Below are positions 18,212 through 26,355 of a stretch of 64,000 bases of DNA, piece by piece. Location of the stretch: the NCBI RefSeq assembly GCF_000626715.1, contig NZ_AQRA01000003.1, forward strand, positions 310,001-374,000, written 5' to 3'. The DNA is from Aquimarina atlantica. Its GTDB lineage: Bacteria > Bacteroidota > Bacteroidia > Flavobacteriales > Flavobacteriaceae. A program made the translations under genes and the position numbers. The notes under the pieces are model-generated. The model worked only from the letters and a program-made list of their open reading frames with translations. It made no database searches and was not told where the DNA came from. Every line of letters begins with the position of its first letter. Position 1 is the stretch's first letter.

Positions 18212-19486
18212 ATGAAAAATTTGAAATTCTTTGTTGCGCTATGTATTGGTGTAATAATTGTCTCATGCTCTAATGATGATGAAACTCTAACTCATGAAAC
18301 CATAAACGCTGTAAAAAATAAAACCCAGGGTAAAGCAGCAAAAGCAGAAGTTGTTGATGGCAATATTGTATTTCCAGATCCTAATTTTAAAAAGGCATTG
18401 CTAGAAGATTATGTGGATAGTGATAATGATAACGAAATCTCTGTAGATGAAGCTAAAAATGTAACATCGCTTTATTTAGATTTTAAAAATATCTCTAATC
18501 TCTCAGGGGTCGAATACTTTGTTAATTTAACCGACCTGAGTTGTATGTATAATCAACTCACCATGTTGGATATTAGTAAGAATACAAAGCTTACTAGTTT
18601 ACAATGTGGATCAAATCAACTTACTGCATTACATGTATATTATAATCCAGCATTGAAAACGCTGGATTGTAGTAATAATTGGTCTATGACCACTCTTGAT
18701 ATAAGTAAAAACTTAGCCTTAGAAACCTTAAATTGTGGATATAATCAATTTACTAATTTAGATGTAAGTAAGAATGCGAAATTGACTAAGTTAAGTTGTA
18801 ATGCTAACCAACTTACTGCCCTAGATGTAAGTAAAAATGTTATGTTAAAAGATCTTAATTGTAGTTATAATAAAATTACATCTTTAGATATCAACCAGAA
18901 TACAGTACTTACTAATTTGTTTTGTCAGAATAATCAAATTACTAGTCTGGATGTAAGTGAACGTACACGATTAAGGTACCTGAATTGTGGTAGGAATAAG
19001 ATCACAACACTAAACCTAAATAGGAATACATCATTATATTATCTGATTTGTTCGGATAATCCATTAAAAACGTTAGATGTAAGCAAAAATACAGCATTAA
19101 ATGTGCTATCATGCTCCAACAATAAGCTCACCATGCTAGATGTAAGTAAAAATACAGCCTTAAGTAGTTTTAGTTGTGACAATAATCAACTTACTACGTT
19201 GGATGTAAGTAAAAATACAGCGTTATATAGCCTTAATTGCAAGTATAATAAGATTACAGAATTGAATTTGGTTAAGAATAATTATTTACATCATCTAACA
19301 ATTAGTAATAATGAACTTACTATATTAAATTTAAAGAACGGAACCAATAATAGATTAATAAGATCAGAGTTGGAAAACAACCCTTATCTTTATTGTATAG
19401 AGGTAGATGACCCTACTGCAGCTTATTTAAGTAAATGGAAAAAAGATAATAAAGCTAATTATTCGGCTAATTGTACACCATTTTAG
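18212..19486 (+). CDS. Leucine-rich-repeat lipoprotein with EF-hand-like loop
   Basis: A 424 aa exported lipoprotein with lipobox IIVSC, Cys19. After the linker, FPDPNFKKALLEDYVDSDND precedes NEISVDEA, a calcium-loop-like D-x-D-x-N motif often found at the front of these proteins. The body is twelve near-perfect 21-residue leucine-rich repeats of the type LTxLDVSKNTALxxLxCxxNQ, ending in a capped C-terminus. No type IX sorting domain is present, so it is anchored by its lipid. LRR lipoproteins of this kind are usually surface adhesins or binding proteins; the ligand is unknown. Confidence 0.85.
   Translation: MKNLKFFVALCIGVIIVSCSNDDETLTHETINAVKNKTQGKAAKAEVVDGNIVFPDPNFKKALLEDYVDSDNDNEISVDEAKNVTSLYLDFKNISNLSGVEYFVNLTDLSCMYNQLTMLDISKNTKLTSLQCGSNQLTALHVYYNPALKTLDCSNNWSMTTLDISKNLALETLNCGYNQFTNLDVSKNAKLTKLSCNANQLTALDVSKNVMLKDLNCSYNKITSLDINQNTVLTNLFCQNNQITSLDVSERTRLRYLNCGRNKITTLNLNRNTSLYYLICSDNPLKTLDVSKNTALNVLSCSNNKLTMLDVSKNTALSSFSCDNNQLTTLDVSKNTALYSLNCKYNKITELNLVKNNYLHHLTISNNELTILNLKNGTNNRLIRSELENNPYLYCIEVDDPTAAYLSKWKKDNKANYSANCTPF
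18557..19315 (+). repeat. Twelve tandem 63-base (21-residue) LRR units
   Basis: In-frame coding repeats inside the LRR lipoprotein gene. Most units are exactly 63 bases and the second is 66. Units such as LDVSKNTAL recur almost unchanged in the C-terminal half while the N-terminal units are more diverged, which suggests recent duplication at the 3' side. Copy number may vary between strains. Confidence 0.8.
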
Positions 19487-19525
19487 TAGTTTGATACTAT
19501 AATTTTAATCATATTACCCGAATAT

Positions 19526-19571
19526 AAACCCTTTGTAGTAATAAGTTTAAACTTATTACTACAAAGGGTTT
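19526..19571 (+). terminator. 46-base perfect palindrome, probable terminator after LRR gene
   Basis: A perfect 23-bp inverted repeat with no spacer (AAACCCTTTGTAGTAATAAG and its complement, centre 19548/19549) ends in TTTTG. It lies 39 bases after the LRR stop. The T run is short but the stem is very strong. The rest of the 302-base gap (19487-19788) holds only the promoter of the next gene. Confidence 0.75.
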
Positions 19572-19752
19572 TGCTACAGATTTATAAGTCTATCTAAGTT
19601 CAAACCCATAGATAGACTTCAATTTTTTTTGCATGGAATACCTTATGTTAACAACCTTTTTAGATTAATGTAATTAGGGTTTTGGTAATCGTTTGTTTTT
19701 CAGAGTTTTATTAAGTAAAGGTGGTGCTGGAATAAAACCAAACCTAACAGTG

Positions 19753-19784
19753 TTTGGAAACTTCGAAGGTCTATCATACTTTTG
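19753..19784 (+). promoter_or_regulatory. Flavobacterial promoter of the PagL-like gene
   Basis: TTTG (19753-19756), 20-base spacer, TACTTTTG (19777-19784): a full match to the flavobacterial consensus TTTG-N19/21-TAnnTTTG. The ATG used for the gene is only 5 bases after the -7 element, so the transcript should start at or next to the start codon. This also rules out the TTG-initiated frame extending 96 bases upstream. Confidence 0.7.
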
Positions 19785-19788
19785 CCGC

Positions 19789-20886
19789 ATGATAAAAAGG
19801 ATTTATTTACTCATCTTTATCGTTCATTTTGGTACGTACGCTCAGACAGACTCTAAAATACATTATACGCTGGATGTCAATAACTTTTATGGCACCATAC
19901 TAAAACATAATCCCGATATTTCGCATCTAATTACGGGGCATCCATCTGGTATGATTCTTTCTTTTCAGCGCAAAACATTTGGAGAAGAAAAATGGCAACG
20001 ATTATATAATTATCCTGATTATGGTGTTTCCTTTTTGTATCAAGATATGGATAACGAATTTTTAGGAACGCATTTAGGATTATTTGTTCATTATAACTTT
20101 TATTTCTTAAAACGATATCTAAATCTTAGGGTAGGCCAAGGAATTGGTTATAGCACAAACCCTTATGATGAAGATGATAATTATAGAAATGTAGCCCATG
20201 GGACACATTTATCCAGTGGAACATATGTTTTATTACAAGCTAAAAAAGAAAACCTTTTTAAAGGCTTTGGATTGCAAGCAGGTTTGGGAGTTGTTCATTA
20301 CTCTAATGGAAATTCTAAAGCGCCAAATAAAAGTACAAATACATTGTTTTTAAATGCAGGAATAACCTATGCATTAGATCAGGAAACCCCAGAATATATA
20401 GAGAAAGAAGAAGGAGCGCTTAAAGGAAGTGAACCAATTGGTTACGGTTTTATTTTTAGAAGCGGAGTTAATGAAAGTGATGTAGTAGGGTCAGGACGGT
20501 TTCCTTTTTATACATTTGGAGGTTTTGTAGATAAGAGATTGAATAAAAAAAGTGCAATTCAGTTAGGAGCAGAAGTGTTTTTTTCTAAAGCTTTAGAGCG
20601 TTATATAGATTTTAGAGCAACGGGAGGGTTTAATGATGGGACTACCGGTAATGAAGATGCTAAACGAGTAGGAATGTTCCTGGGGCACGAATTAAGAGTA
20701 AATAGAATTTCTGTACTTACCCAGGTAGGGTATTATGTGTATTATCCTTACGATTTTGAAGGCCAAACGTATCTTAGAGCGGGAGTTCAATACTATTTTA
20801 CTAAAAATATATTTGGCGCACTAACCGTTAGATCTCATGCAGCCAAAGCAGAAGCTATGGAGTTTTCGATAGGATATAGATTATAA
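19789..20886 (+). CDS. PagL-like acyloxyacyl hydrolase / lipid A deacylase family outer-membrane protein
   Basis: A 365 aa protein starting at ATG 19789 with a signal peptide MIKRIYLLIFIVHFGTYA and cleavage before QTDSK. The segment GVVHYSNGNSKAPNKSTN matches the PagL His-Ser active-site region (HxSNG...N). PagL proteins are outer-membrane barrels that remove an acyl chain from lipid A. The protein is longer than E. coli-type PagL (about 170-190 aa), which is usual for Bacteroidetes acyloxyacyl hydrolase-like proteins, so the exact substrate is open. The upstream promoter element supports the internal start. Confidence 0.72.
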   Translation: MIKRIYLLIFIVHFGTYAQTDSKIHYTLDVNNFYGTILKHNPDISHLITGHPSGMILSFQRKTFGEEKWQRLYNYPDYGVSFLYQDMDNEFLGTHLGLFVHYNFYFLKRYLNLRVGQGIGYSTNPYDEDDNYRNVAHGTHLSSGTYVLLQAKKENLFKGFGLQAGLGVVHYSNGNSKAPNKSTNTLFLNAGITYALDQETPEYIEKEEGALKGSEPIGYGFIFRSGVNESDVVGSGRFPFYTFGGFVDKRLNKKSAIQLGAEVFFSKALERYIDFRATGGFNDGTTGNEDAKRVGMFLGHELRVNRISVLTQVGYYVYYPYDFEGQTYLRAGVQYYFTKNIFGALTVRSHAAKAEAMEFSIGYRL

Positions 20887-20928
20887 AAATACTGTTTGGC
20901 AACTAAAAAAAACAATAAAAAAGAATAG

Positions 20929-21747
20929 ATGAATCTTAATATAAGTTTAAAAAAACAAAATGTTAGACTTGATATGTCGAAGTCTTTTTTAAAACATATA
21001 GTAGTGAGATGTATTGGGATATGGGTGGTATTATTTTTGTTTGGTTGTGATTCTGAAAACGCGTCAGATTGTTTTCAAAGAACGGGAACAATAGTTAGAA
21101 AAGAAATTGAAGTTTCTGATTTTACACGTATTTTGGTGAATCCAAACATAGAACTAATTATAAAAGAAGGAGCGACTACTTCAATAATTATTGAAACGGG
21201 AGATAATTTGCTAAACGAAGTTTCGGCAATAGTCGAAGATGATCGTTTGGTACTTAGTAATACCAATGATTGTGCATTTTTTAGAGATTTTAATCAAACT
21301 AAGGTTTTTGTTACTGCACCTAATATTACAGAAATACGGAGTGGAACACAATTCGATATCTCATCAGATGGGATATTAAACTATACTTCATTAACACTAT
21401 TATCTGAAGATTTTGGTGGAAATACAGAAACTACAACAGGAACATTCAATTTAAGTGTAGATTGCGAAAATATTGGTATAGTAGGAAATAACATTGCTTC
21501 ATTTTTTATAACAGGAACGGTACAGGCATTAGATGTCAATTTTGCTTCGGGAACCGGAAGATTTGAAGGAGCAAATTTAGTAGCCGAGAATGTTCAGGTT
21601 TTTCATAGAGGAACCAATAAAATTATAGTAAACCCCCAACAATCAATTACAGGAGAGATACGAAGTACAGGAGATGTAATTTCGGTAAACAGACCTTCAA
21701 TTGTTGAAGTAGAAACGTTTTTTACAGGAAAACTTATATTTCAATAA
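20929..21747 (+). CDS. Head-GIN (DUF2807) domain lipoprotein
   Basis: A 272 aa predicted lipoprotein. The hydrophobic stretch IGIWVVLFLFGC gives lipobox LFGC. The remainder is a right-handed beta-type domain of the DUF2807 'head GIN' family, recognisable by EIEVSDFTRILVNPNIELIIKEG near the N-terminus and alternating strand/turn sequence. The function of this common Bacteroidetes family is not known. An in-frame ATG at 20974 (MSKSFLKHIV) gives a more normal signal peptide with Cys25 and may be the true start. It begins 42 bases after the PagL-like gene and is likely cotranscribed. Confidence 0.75.
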   Translation: MNLNISLKKQNVRLDMSKSFLKHIVVRCIGIWVVLFLFGCDSENASDCFQRTGTIVRKEIEVSDFTRILVNPNIELIIKEGATTSIIIETGDNLLNEVSAIVEDDRLVLSNTNDCAFFRDFNQTKVFVTAPNITEIRSGTQFDISSDGILNYTSLTLLSEDFGGNTETTTGTFNLSVDCENIGIVGNNIASFFITGTVQALDVNFASGTGRFEGANLVAENVQVFHRGTNKIIVNPQQSITGEIRSTGDVISVNRPSIVEVETFFTGKLIFQ

Positions 21748-21988
21748 TCATTCAATACACTTCTCTTAGTATAGATAAATAGAATCGCTGTACTTTGCTA
21801 TACCTGCTTTGATATTTCTTTTTTACTCATGGTATCATGTTGATTTTGAGGTGATTTTGATAAAAAATTGCTAAAGAAATCAGTGAGGTAACACCATAAA
21901 AAGTTTGCGGAATTTAAATCTTTTTAATAGAAATTAATGCCTAACTTTATAAGACACCAGGATTTTATTCCAAATTTCATATTTAAAA

Positions 21989-24718
21989 ATGATTCAAAAT
22001 CAGTTTGATAAGACTCAAGATGTTGAGAATGTAGAAGAAAATTATCTTAAACAAGAACTGTATGCTCTTATTAAAAAAGATGATTATATTTTTGATTTTA
22101 TACAAAAATCGAGCCTGGATGGGCTTTGGTTTTGGGATTTAGATAATCCTGAAAACGAATGGATGAATTCTAAGTTTTGGACTACTTTGGGATATGATCC
22201 TAACAAGATGCCTCATAATGCTTCTGCATGGCAGGATATAATTAATAAAGAAGACCTAGAAGTAGTATTTCTTAATTTTACAAGACATTGTAAAGATCCT
22301 TCACACCCTTATGATCAAATCGTAAGATATAAACATAAACTTGGGCATACCGTATGGATTCACTGTAGAGGCTTAGCGATACGAGACAGTAAAGGGAAAC
22401 CAATACGAATGCTGGGTGCTCATACCGATATTACTAAGTTAAAAAAAGTAGAAATACAATTACAACGACAGGTAGATCGCTATCAGCATATTATCGAAGG
22501 CACACATCTGGGAACTTGGGAATGGAATGTGAAAACAGGAGAAACCATATTTAACGAGAGATGGGCTAATATAATAGGATATACTCTTTTAGAGTTAAAA
22601 CCAGTTTCTATTAATACATGGATAGAAGCTTCACATCCTGATGATTTAAAAAAGTCTAATAAACTATTAGAAGACCATTTTTCTGGAAAAACACCTTTTT
22701 ATGAGTGTGAAGCCAGAATGAAACATAAAAATGGAGAATGGATATGGGTTCTGGATCGAGGGAAAGTAGTGAGTTGGGACTCAGAAGGAAACCCAGAGTG
22801 GATGATTGGTTCGCATCAGGAAATTACTGAGAGTAAAAAGGACTTAGAAAAAAATAAATTATTTATACAACAGGCTCCAAGCGCTATAGCAATGTTCGAT
22901 ACTAATATGTGCTACTTGGCGGTTTCTCAAAAATGGTATGAAGATTATAATATTAAAGATGATACTATTATAGGTAAATCACATTATGACGTTTTCCCAG
23001 AAATAGGAGAAAAATGGAAAGATGATCATAAAAGATGTCTTAATGGAGAAGTATTAAAAAGTGAAGAAGATCGTTTTGAACGATTAGATGGGTCTGTGCA
23101 GTGGCTTACTTGGGAGTTGAGACCATGGTATACCGATGAAAATAAAATAGGAGGTATACTAATGCATACTGCAGATATCACTAGAACCAAAAAAGCAGAA
23201 ATAAGCCTACGCATTAGTGAAGAAATGTTTAGGAGAAATTTTGAAAATGCCGCGATAGGAATGGTTATGCTGGATCAAAAGGGTCATTTTACAAAAGTAA
23301 ATTATAAACTGTGTGAAATTCTTGGGTATTCTAATAGCGAATTGACAAGGCTGGCTTTTAAAGATATTCTTCATCCAGAGGATTTAGCAATAAGTAATAC
23401 GCTATTTCAAAAACTTTTTAGAGGAGAAACGTTATACAGTAATATGGAGGAAAGATGCTTCCATAAGGACGGTCATATCGTATATATCAACCTTTCAGTT
23501 TCGGTTATTAAAGGAGAAAATGATAAACCTACCTATTTTATTGCGCAAATTGCAGATATAAGCCATAAAATTATTGCTAGGCAAAAGTTACAAAATACCG
23601 TTGGTGAACTAAAAGGTATAATCGATGATATTACTCAGGTAAGTATAATTGGTACAGATAAAAATGGTTTGATTACTACATTTAATAAAGGAGCAGAAAA
23701 CCTGTTAGGATATACCAAAGAAGAAATAATATCAAAAAAATCACTCTTATTATTACATCAAAAAGAAGAAATAGAAAAGAGAGAAAAAGAATTATCGTTA
23801 ATGCTAGGTCAAGAAATTAAGGATTTTGAGGTTTTTACCGCATTACTAGAGAATCAAGAATATGATGTAAAAGAATGGACGCACGTAAGAAAAGATGGCA
23901 CTTGTTTTCCTGTTCAGGTTACCTTGTCTCCCATAAAAAACAAAGGAGAGATTAGTGGGTATCTTGGGGTAGCAACTGATATTACTGAGATTAAGAAAGT
24001 AGAACAAGACTTAAAATCGTGGCTAACAGTTGCAGAAGATCAAAATAAAAGACTGCGTAATTTTGCACATATAGTTTCGCATAACCTAAAATCACATTCT
24101 GGAAATTTTCAAATGTTATTAGACTTGTTTATTCAGGAAAATCCAGAGATCGAGGATAACGAAATCATCCAACTTTTTAAAACAGCATCCGAGAACCTTA
24201 CTGAAACCATAGTGCATTTAAATGAAGTGGTCTTAATGAATACTTCTGTAGATGAGAATTTAATCGGGTTGAATTTATATGAGGTAATTAACAAAGTGAC
24301 TAAAAGTGTTTCTGCTATTGCAAAAGAGACTATAGTAACTATAAATAATAATACACAGCCAGGTATAAATATTTTAGGGATTCCGGCATACTTAGATAGT
24401 ATTTTGCTGAATTTTATAACTAATGGGATAAAATATAGTTCTGATGAAAGAGAGAGTTATATTGATTTAAGCACCAGAATAGAAGGCGATTTTGTAGTCT
24501 TAGATATCAAAGATAATGGATTGGGGATTGATCTAAAAAAACATAAAGCCAAACTGTTTGGGATGTATAAGACTTTTCATAATAATAAAGAAGCCAGAGG
24601 TATAGGACTATTTATTACCAAAAACCAGGTAGAAGCCATGGGCGGTAAAATTGAAGTAGAAAGTACAGTAAATAAAGGAACAACTTTTAAAATTTATATG
24701 AAACATGAAAAAAATTGA
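21989..24718 (+). CDS. Cytoplasmic multi-PAS sensor histidine kinase
   Basis: A 909 aa kinase without membrane segments. About five PAS/PAC units are visible: roughly 35-155, 165-285, 290-405, 410-530 and 545-670, several of the PAS_3 type (ILHPEDLAI, TDITK). The phospho-acceptor region is FAHIVSHNLKSH with His698, and the ATPase domain has the N-box LNFITNGIKYS and G-boxes DNGLGI and ARGIGLFI. The H-box lacks the usual HE(L/I)RTP form. The overlapping response regulator gene (14-base overlap) is its probable partner. The signal is unknown; several PAS domains suggest redox, light or small-ligand sensing. Confidence 0.88.
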   Translation: MIQNQFDKTQDVENVEENYLKQELYALIKKDDYIFDFIQKSSLDGLWFWDLDNPENEWMNSKFWTTLGYDPNKMPHNASAWQDIINKEDLEVVFLNFTRHCKDPSHPYDQIVRYKHKLGHTVWIHCRGLAIRDSKGKPIRMLGAHTDITKLKKVEIQLQRQVDRYQHIIEGTHLGTWEWNVKTGETIFNERWANIIGYTLLELKPVSINTWIEASHPDDLKKSNKLLEDHFSGKTPFYECEARMKHKNGEWIWVLDRGKVVSWDSEGNPEWMIGSHQEITESKKDLEKNKLFIQQAPSAIAMFDTNMCYLAVSQKWYEDYNIKDDTIIGKSHYDVFPEIGEKWKDDHKRCLNGEVLKSEEDRFERLDGSVQWLTWELRPWYTDENKIGGILMHTADITRTKKAEISLRISEEMFRRNFENAAIGMVMLDQKGHFTKVNYKLCEILGYSNSELTRLAFKDILHPEDLAISNTLFQKLFRGETLYSNMEERCFHKDGHIVYINLSVSVIKGENDKPTYFIAQIADISHKIIARQKLQNTVGELKGIIDDITQVSIIGTDKNGLITTFNKGAENLLGYTKEEIISKKSLLLLHQKEEIEKREKELSLMLGQEIKDFEVFTALLENQEYDVKEWTHVRKDGTCFPVQVTLSPIKNKGEISGYLGVATDITEIKKVEQDLKSWLTVAEDQNKRLRNFAHIVSHNLKSHSGNFQMLLDLFIQENPEIEDNEIIQLFKTASENLTETIVHLNEVVLMNTSVDENLIGLNLYEVINKVTKSVSAIAKETIVTINNNTQPGINILGIPAYLDSILLNFITNGIKYSSDERESYIDLSTRIEGDFVVLDIKDNGLGIDLKKHKAKLFGMYKTFHNNKEARGIGLFITKNQVEAMGGKIEVESTVNKGTTFKIYMKHEKN

Positions 24719-25115
24719 TATAGCTTGTATTATTGATGATGATCCGATTTTTGTATTCGGGATTAAAAAAATAATGGAACTTGTTGATTTTTGCAATGGT
24801 TTTATGGTTTTCCGAAATGGAGAAGAAGCATTAAATAATCTAAAAGCGATTATTTCGGCAAATGAAAAATTACCAGATGTTATTTTGTTGGATTTAAATA
24901 TGCCAGTGCTTGACGGGATACAATTTTTGGAAGAATTCATAAAAGTACCATGCAAGAAGAAAATAATTATTTATGTCGTTTCCTCATCTGTTGATCCCGA
25001 GGATATTATAAGAGCTAAATCCTTTGAGAATGTAAGTGACTACATAGTAAAACCAATTTCTGTAGAAAAACTCAAAGAGATTTTAAATGATATAGAACAG
25101 GCAAATCATTGTTAA
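24705..25115 (+). CDS. Single-domain response regulator
   Basis: A 136 aa receiver-only protein. The acidic pocket D11-D13, phospho-acceptor D63 in LLDLNMPVLDG and Lys116 in VKP are all intact. There is no output domain, so it probably acts through protein-protein contact or as a phosphorelay step. It overlaps the kinase gene by 14 bases, a strong sign of a cognate pair. It ends 32 bases from the stop of convergent gldA. Confidence 0.92.
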   Translation: MKKIDIACIIDDDPIFVFGIKKIMELVDFCNGFMVFRNGEEALNNLKAIISANEKLPDVILLDLNMPVLDGIQFLEEFIKVPCKKKIIIYVVSSSVDPEDIIRAKSFENVSDYIVKPISVEKLKEILNDIEQANHC

Positions 25116-25147
25116 TAAAGAGTATTGAAACGTACGAAGAAGTTAAT

Positions 25148-26047
25148 TTAAGAAGGGTTAGTAAGCTCTCTAAACAAACTCTCCAGGTTTTTGTTTTTTC
25201 GAGATAGTTGTAATATTTTCAACTTATTATCATGAGCAAAGTCGAAAACCGATGGACGCATATCTGTTTTGGTGTCAAAAGTGATTTGATAGATAAACTC
25301 ATGAATATTTTTTACATTACTTACATTAGGTAGTTTTTGTAAAAAGGCTTCTTCTACACGATAATCAAACTCTACCTCGATAATCTGCTCGGTCTCATCG
25401 GCTATTTCATCCAGATATTTGTCTGCTACAATTTCTCCTTTATTAATAATGATAACCCGATCACACATCGCTTCTACTTCTTGCATTATATGAGTCGATA
25501 AAAAAACAGTTTTTTCCTTACCAATTGTTTTTATTAATTCTCTAATCTCCACTAATTGATTAGGATCTAAACCAGTTGTAGGTTCATCTAATATTAAAAC
25601 CTGAGGATCATGAAGTAATGCACATGCCAAACCAACTCGCTGGCGATATCCCTTAGAAAGTTGACTAATTTTTTTATTAGCCTCTGGAGTTAGTCCTGTT
25701 AATTTGATTACTTCTTCTATTCTGGATTTTGAAATCTTATATACACGGGCATTAAACATTAAATATTCTCGTACATACATTTCCGAGTATAAAGGATTAT
25801 GCTCAGGAAGATATCCTATACTTTTTTGCACATCTATAGATTGGGAGTGTATGTCAAAATTATTAACAACAGCAGAGCCTTCAGAAGGATCAAGATAAGT
25901 GGTTAGAATTTTCATCATAGTCGATTTACCTGCTCCATTAGGGCCTAGAAAACCAACAATCTCACCTTGTTTTATTTCAAAAGAGATAGCATTAAGTGCT
26001 TTTTGATCATTATAAAGTTTAGAAATATTGGATACCGAAATAGACAT
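25148..26047 (-). CDS. gldA: Gliding motility ABC transporter ATPase GldA
   Basis: A 299 aa ABC ATPase. Walker A GPNGAGKST starts near residue 35, the signature LSKGYRQRVGLA is followed by Walker B VLILDEPTTGLDP and then the switch histidine in LSTHIM. The N-terminus MSISVSNISKLYNDQKALN and VGYLPEHNPLY-like segment (here IGYLPEHNPLYSEMYVREYL) closely match GldA of flavobacteria. GldA with GldF and GldG forms a transporter linked to gliding; gldFG are not in this window. The start at 26047 is preferred over an in-frame ATG at 26107 because a TACTTTTG promoter element lies between them. Confidence 0.85.
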   Translation of the reverse strand: MSISVSNISKLYNDQKALNAISFEIKQGEIVGFLGPNGAGKSTMMKILTTYLDPSEGSAVVNNFDIHSQSIDVQKSIGYLPEHNPLYSEMYVREYLMFNARVYKISKSRIEEVIKLTGLTPEANKKISQLSKGYRQRVGLACALLHDPQVLILDEPTTGLDPNQLVEIRELIKTIGKEKTVFLSTHIMQEVEAMCDRVIIINKGEIVADKYLDEIADETEQIIEVEFDYRVEEAFLQKLPNVSNVKNIHEFIYQITFDTKTDMRPSVFDFAHDNKLKILQLSRKNKNLESLFRELTNPS

Positions 26048-26076
26048 ATAGAACGAGTATGAAATCTGTTTATATC

Positions 26077-26084
26077 CAAAAGTA
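26077..26084 (-). promoter_or_regulatory. -7 promoter element for gldA
   Basis: On the minus strand TACTTTTG matches TAnnTTTG exactly and lies 29 bases before the ATG at 26047. No clear TTTG -33 box is visible. It sits downstream of the alternative start at 26107 and therefore supports the shorter gldA. Confidence 0.5.
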
Positions 26085-26355
26085 CATAATTCATATATGT
26101 GTTGCATGAGAAACTTAGAAAAAATGTAGTAACATTAAGATAATATTGAGGTAAAATGATAAGATAAAAGATGTATTATCTTTATATAGGATAAGATATT
26201 TTTGATATGTCACTAAGCAATTTAAAACAATTAGTCTATAATTTTCTTCATAAACTGGTTTGTCTAAGCCAGCAAATTATCTTTTTTATAGCATCTCTTT
26301 TTCTTAAAAAAGGATTGTTTAAGCATTGATATGTTATGTTTATCTTTAAAACATA

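Noticed and set aside
18557..19315. Regular 63-base repeats resembling an array
   Set aside because: They are in-frame leucine-rich repeat codons, diverged and without spacers; not CRISPR.
24608..24955. 115-codon minus-strand frame across the kinase/regulator junction
   Set aside because: Antisense to two strongly supported overlapping genes; no homology signals.
26108..26355. Possible small gene or RNA between gldA and the GH1 gene
   Set aside because: Only AT-rich sequence and a 4-bp hairpin were seen; the minus-strand frame there runs antisense into the GH1 gene.
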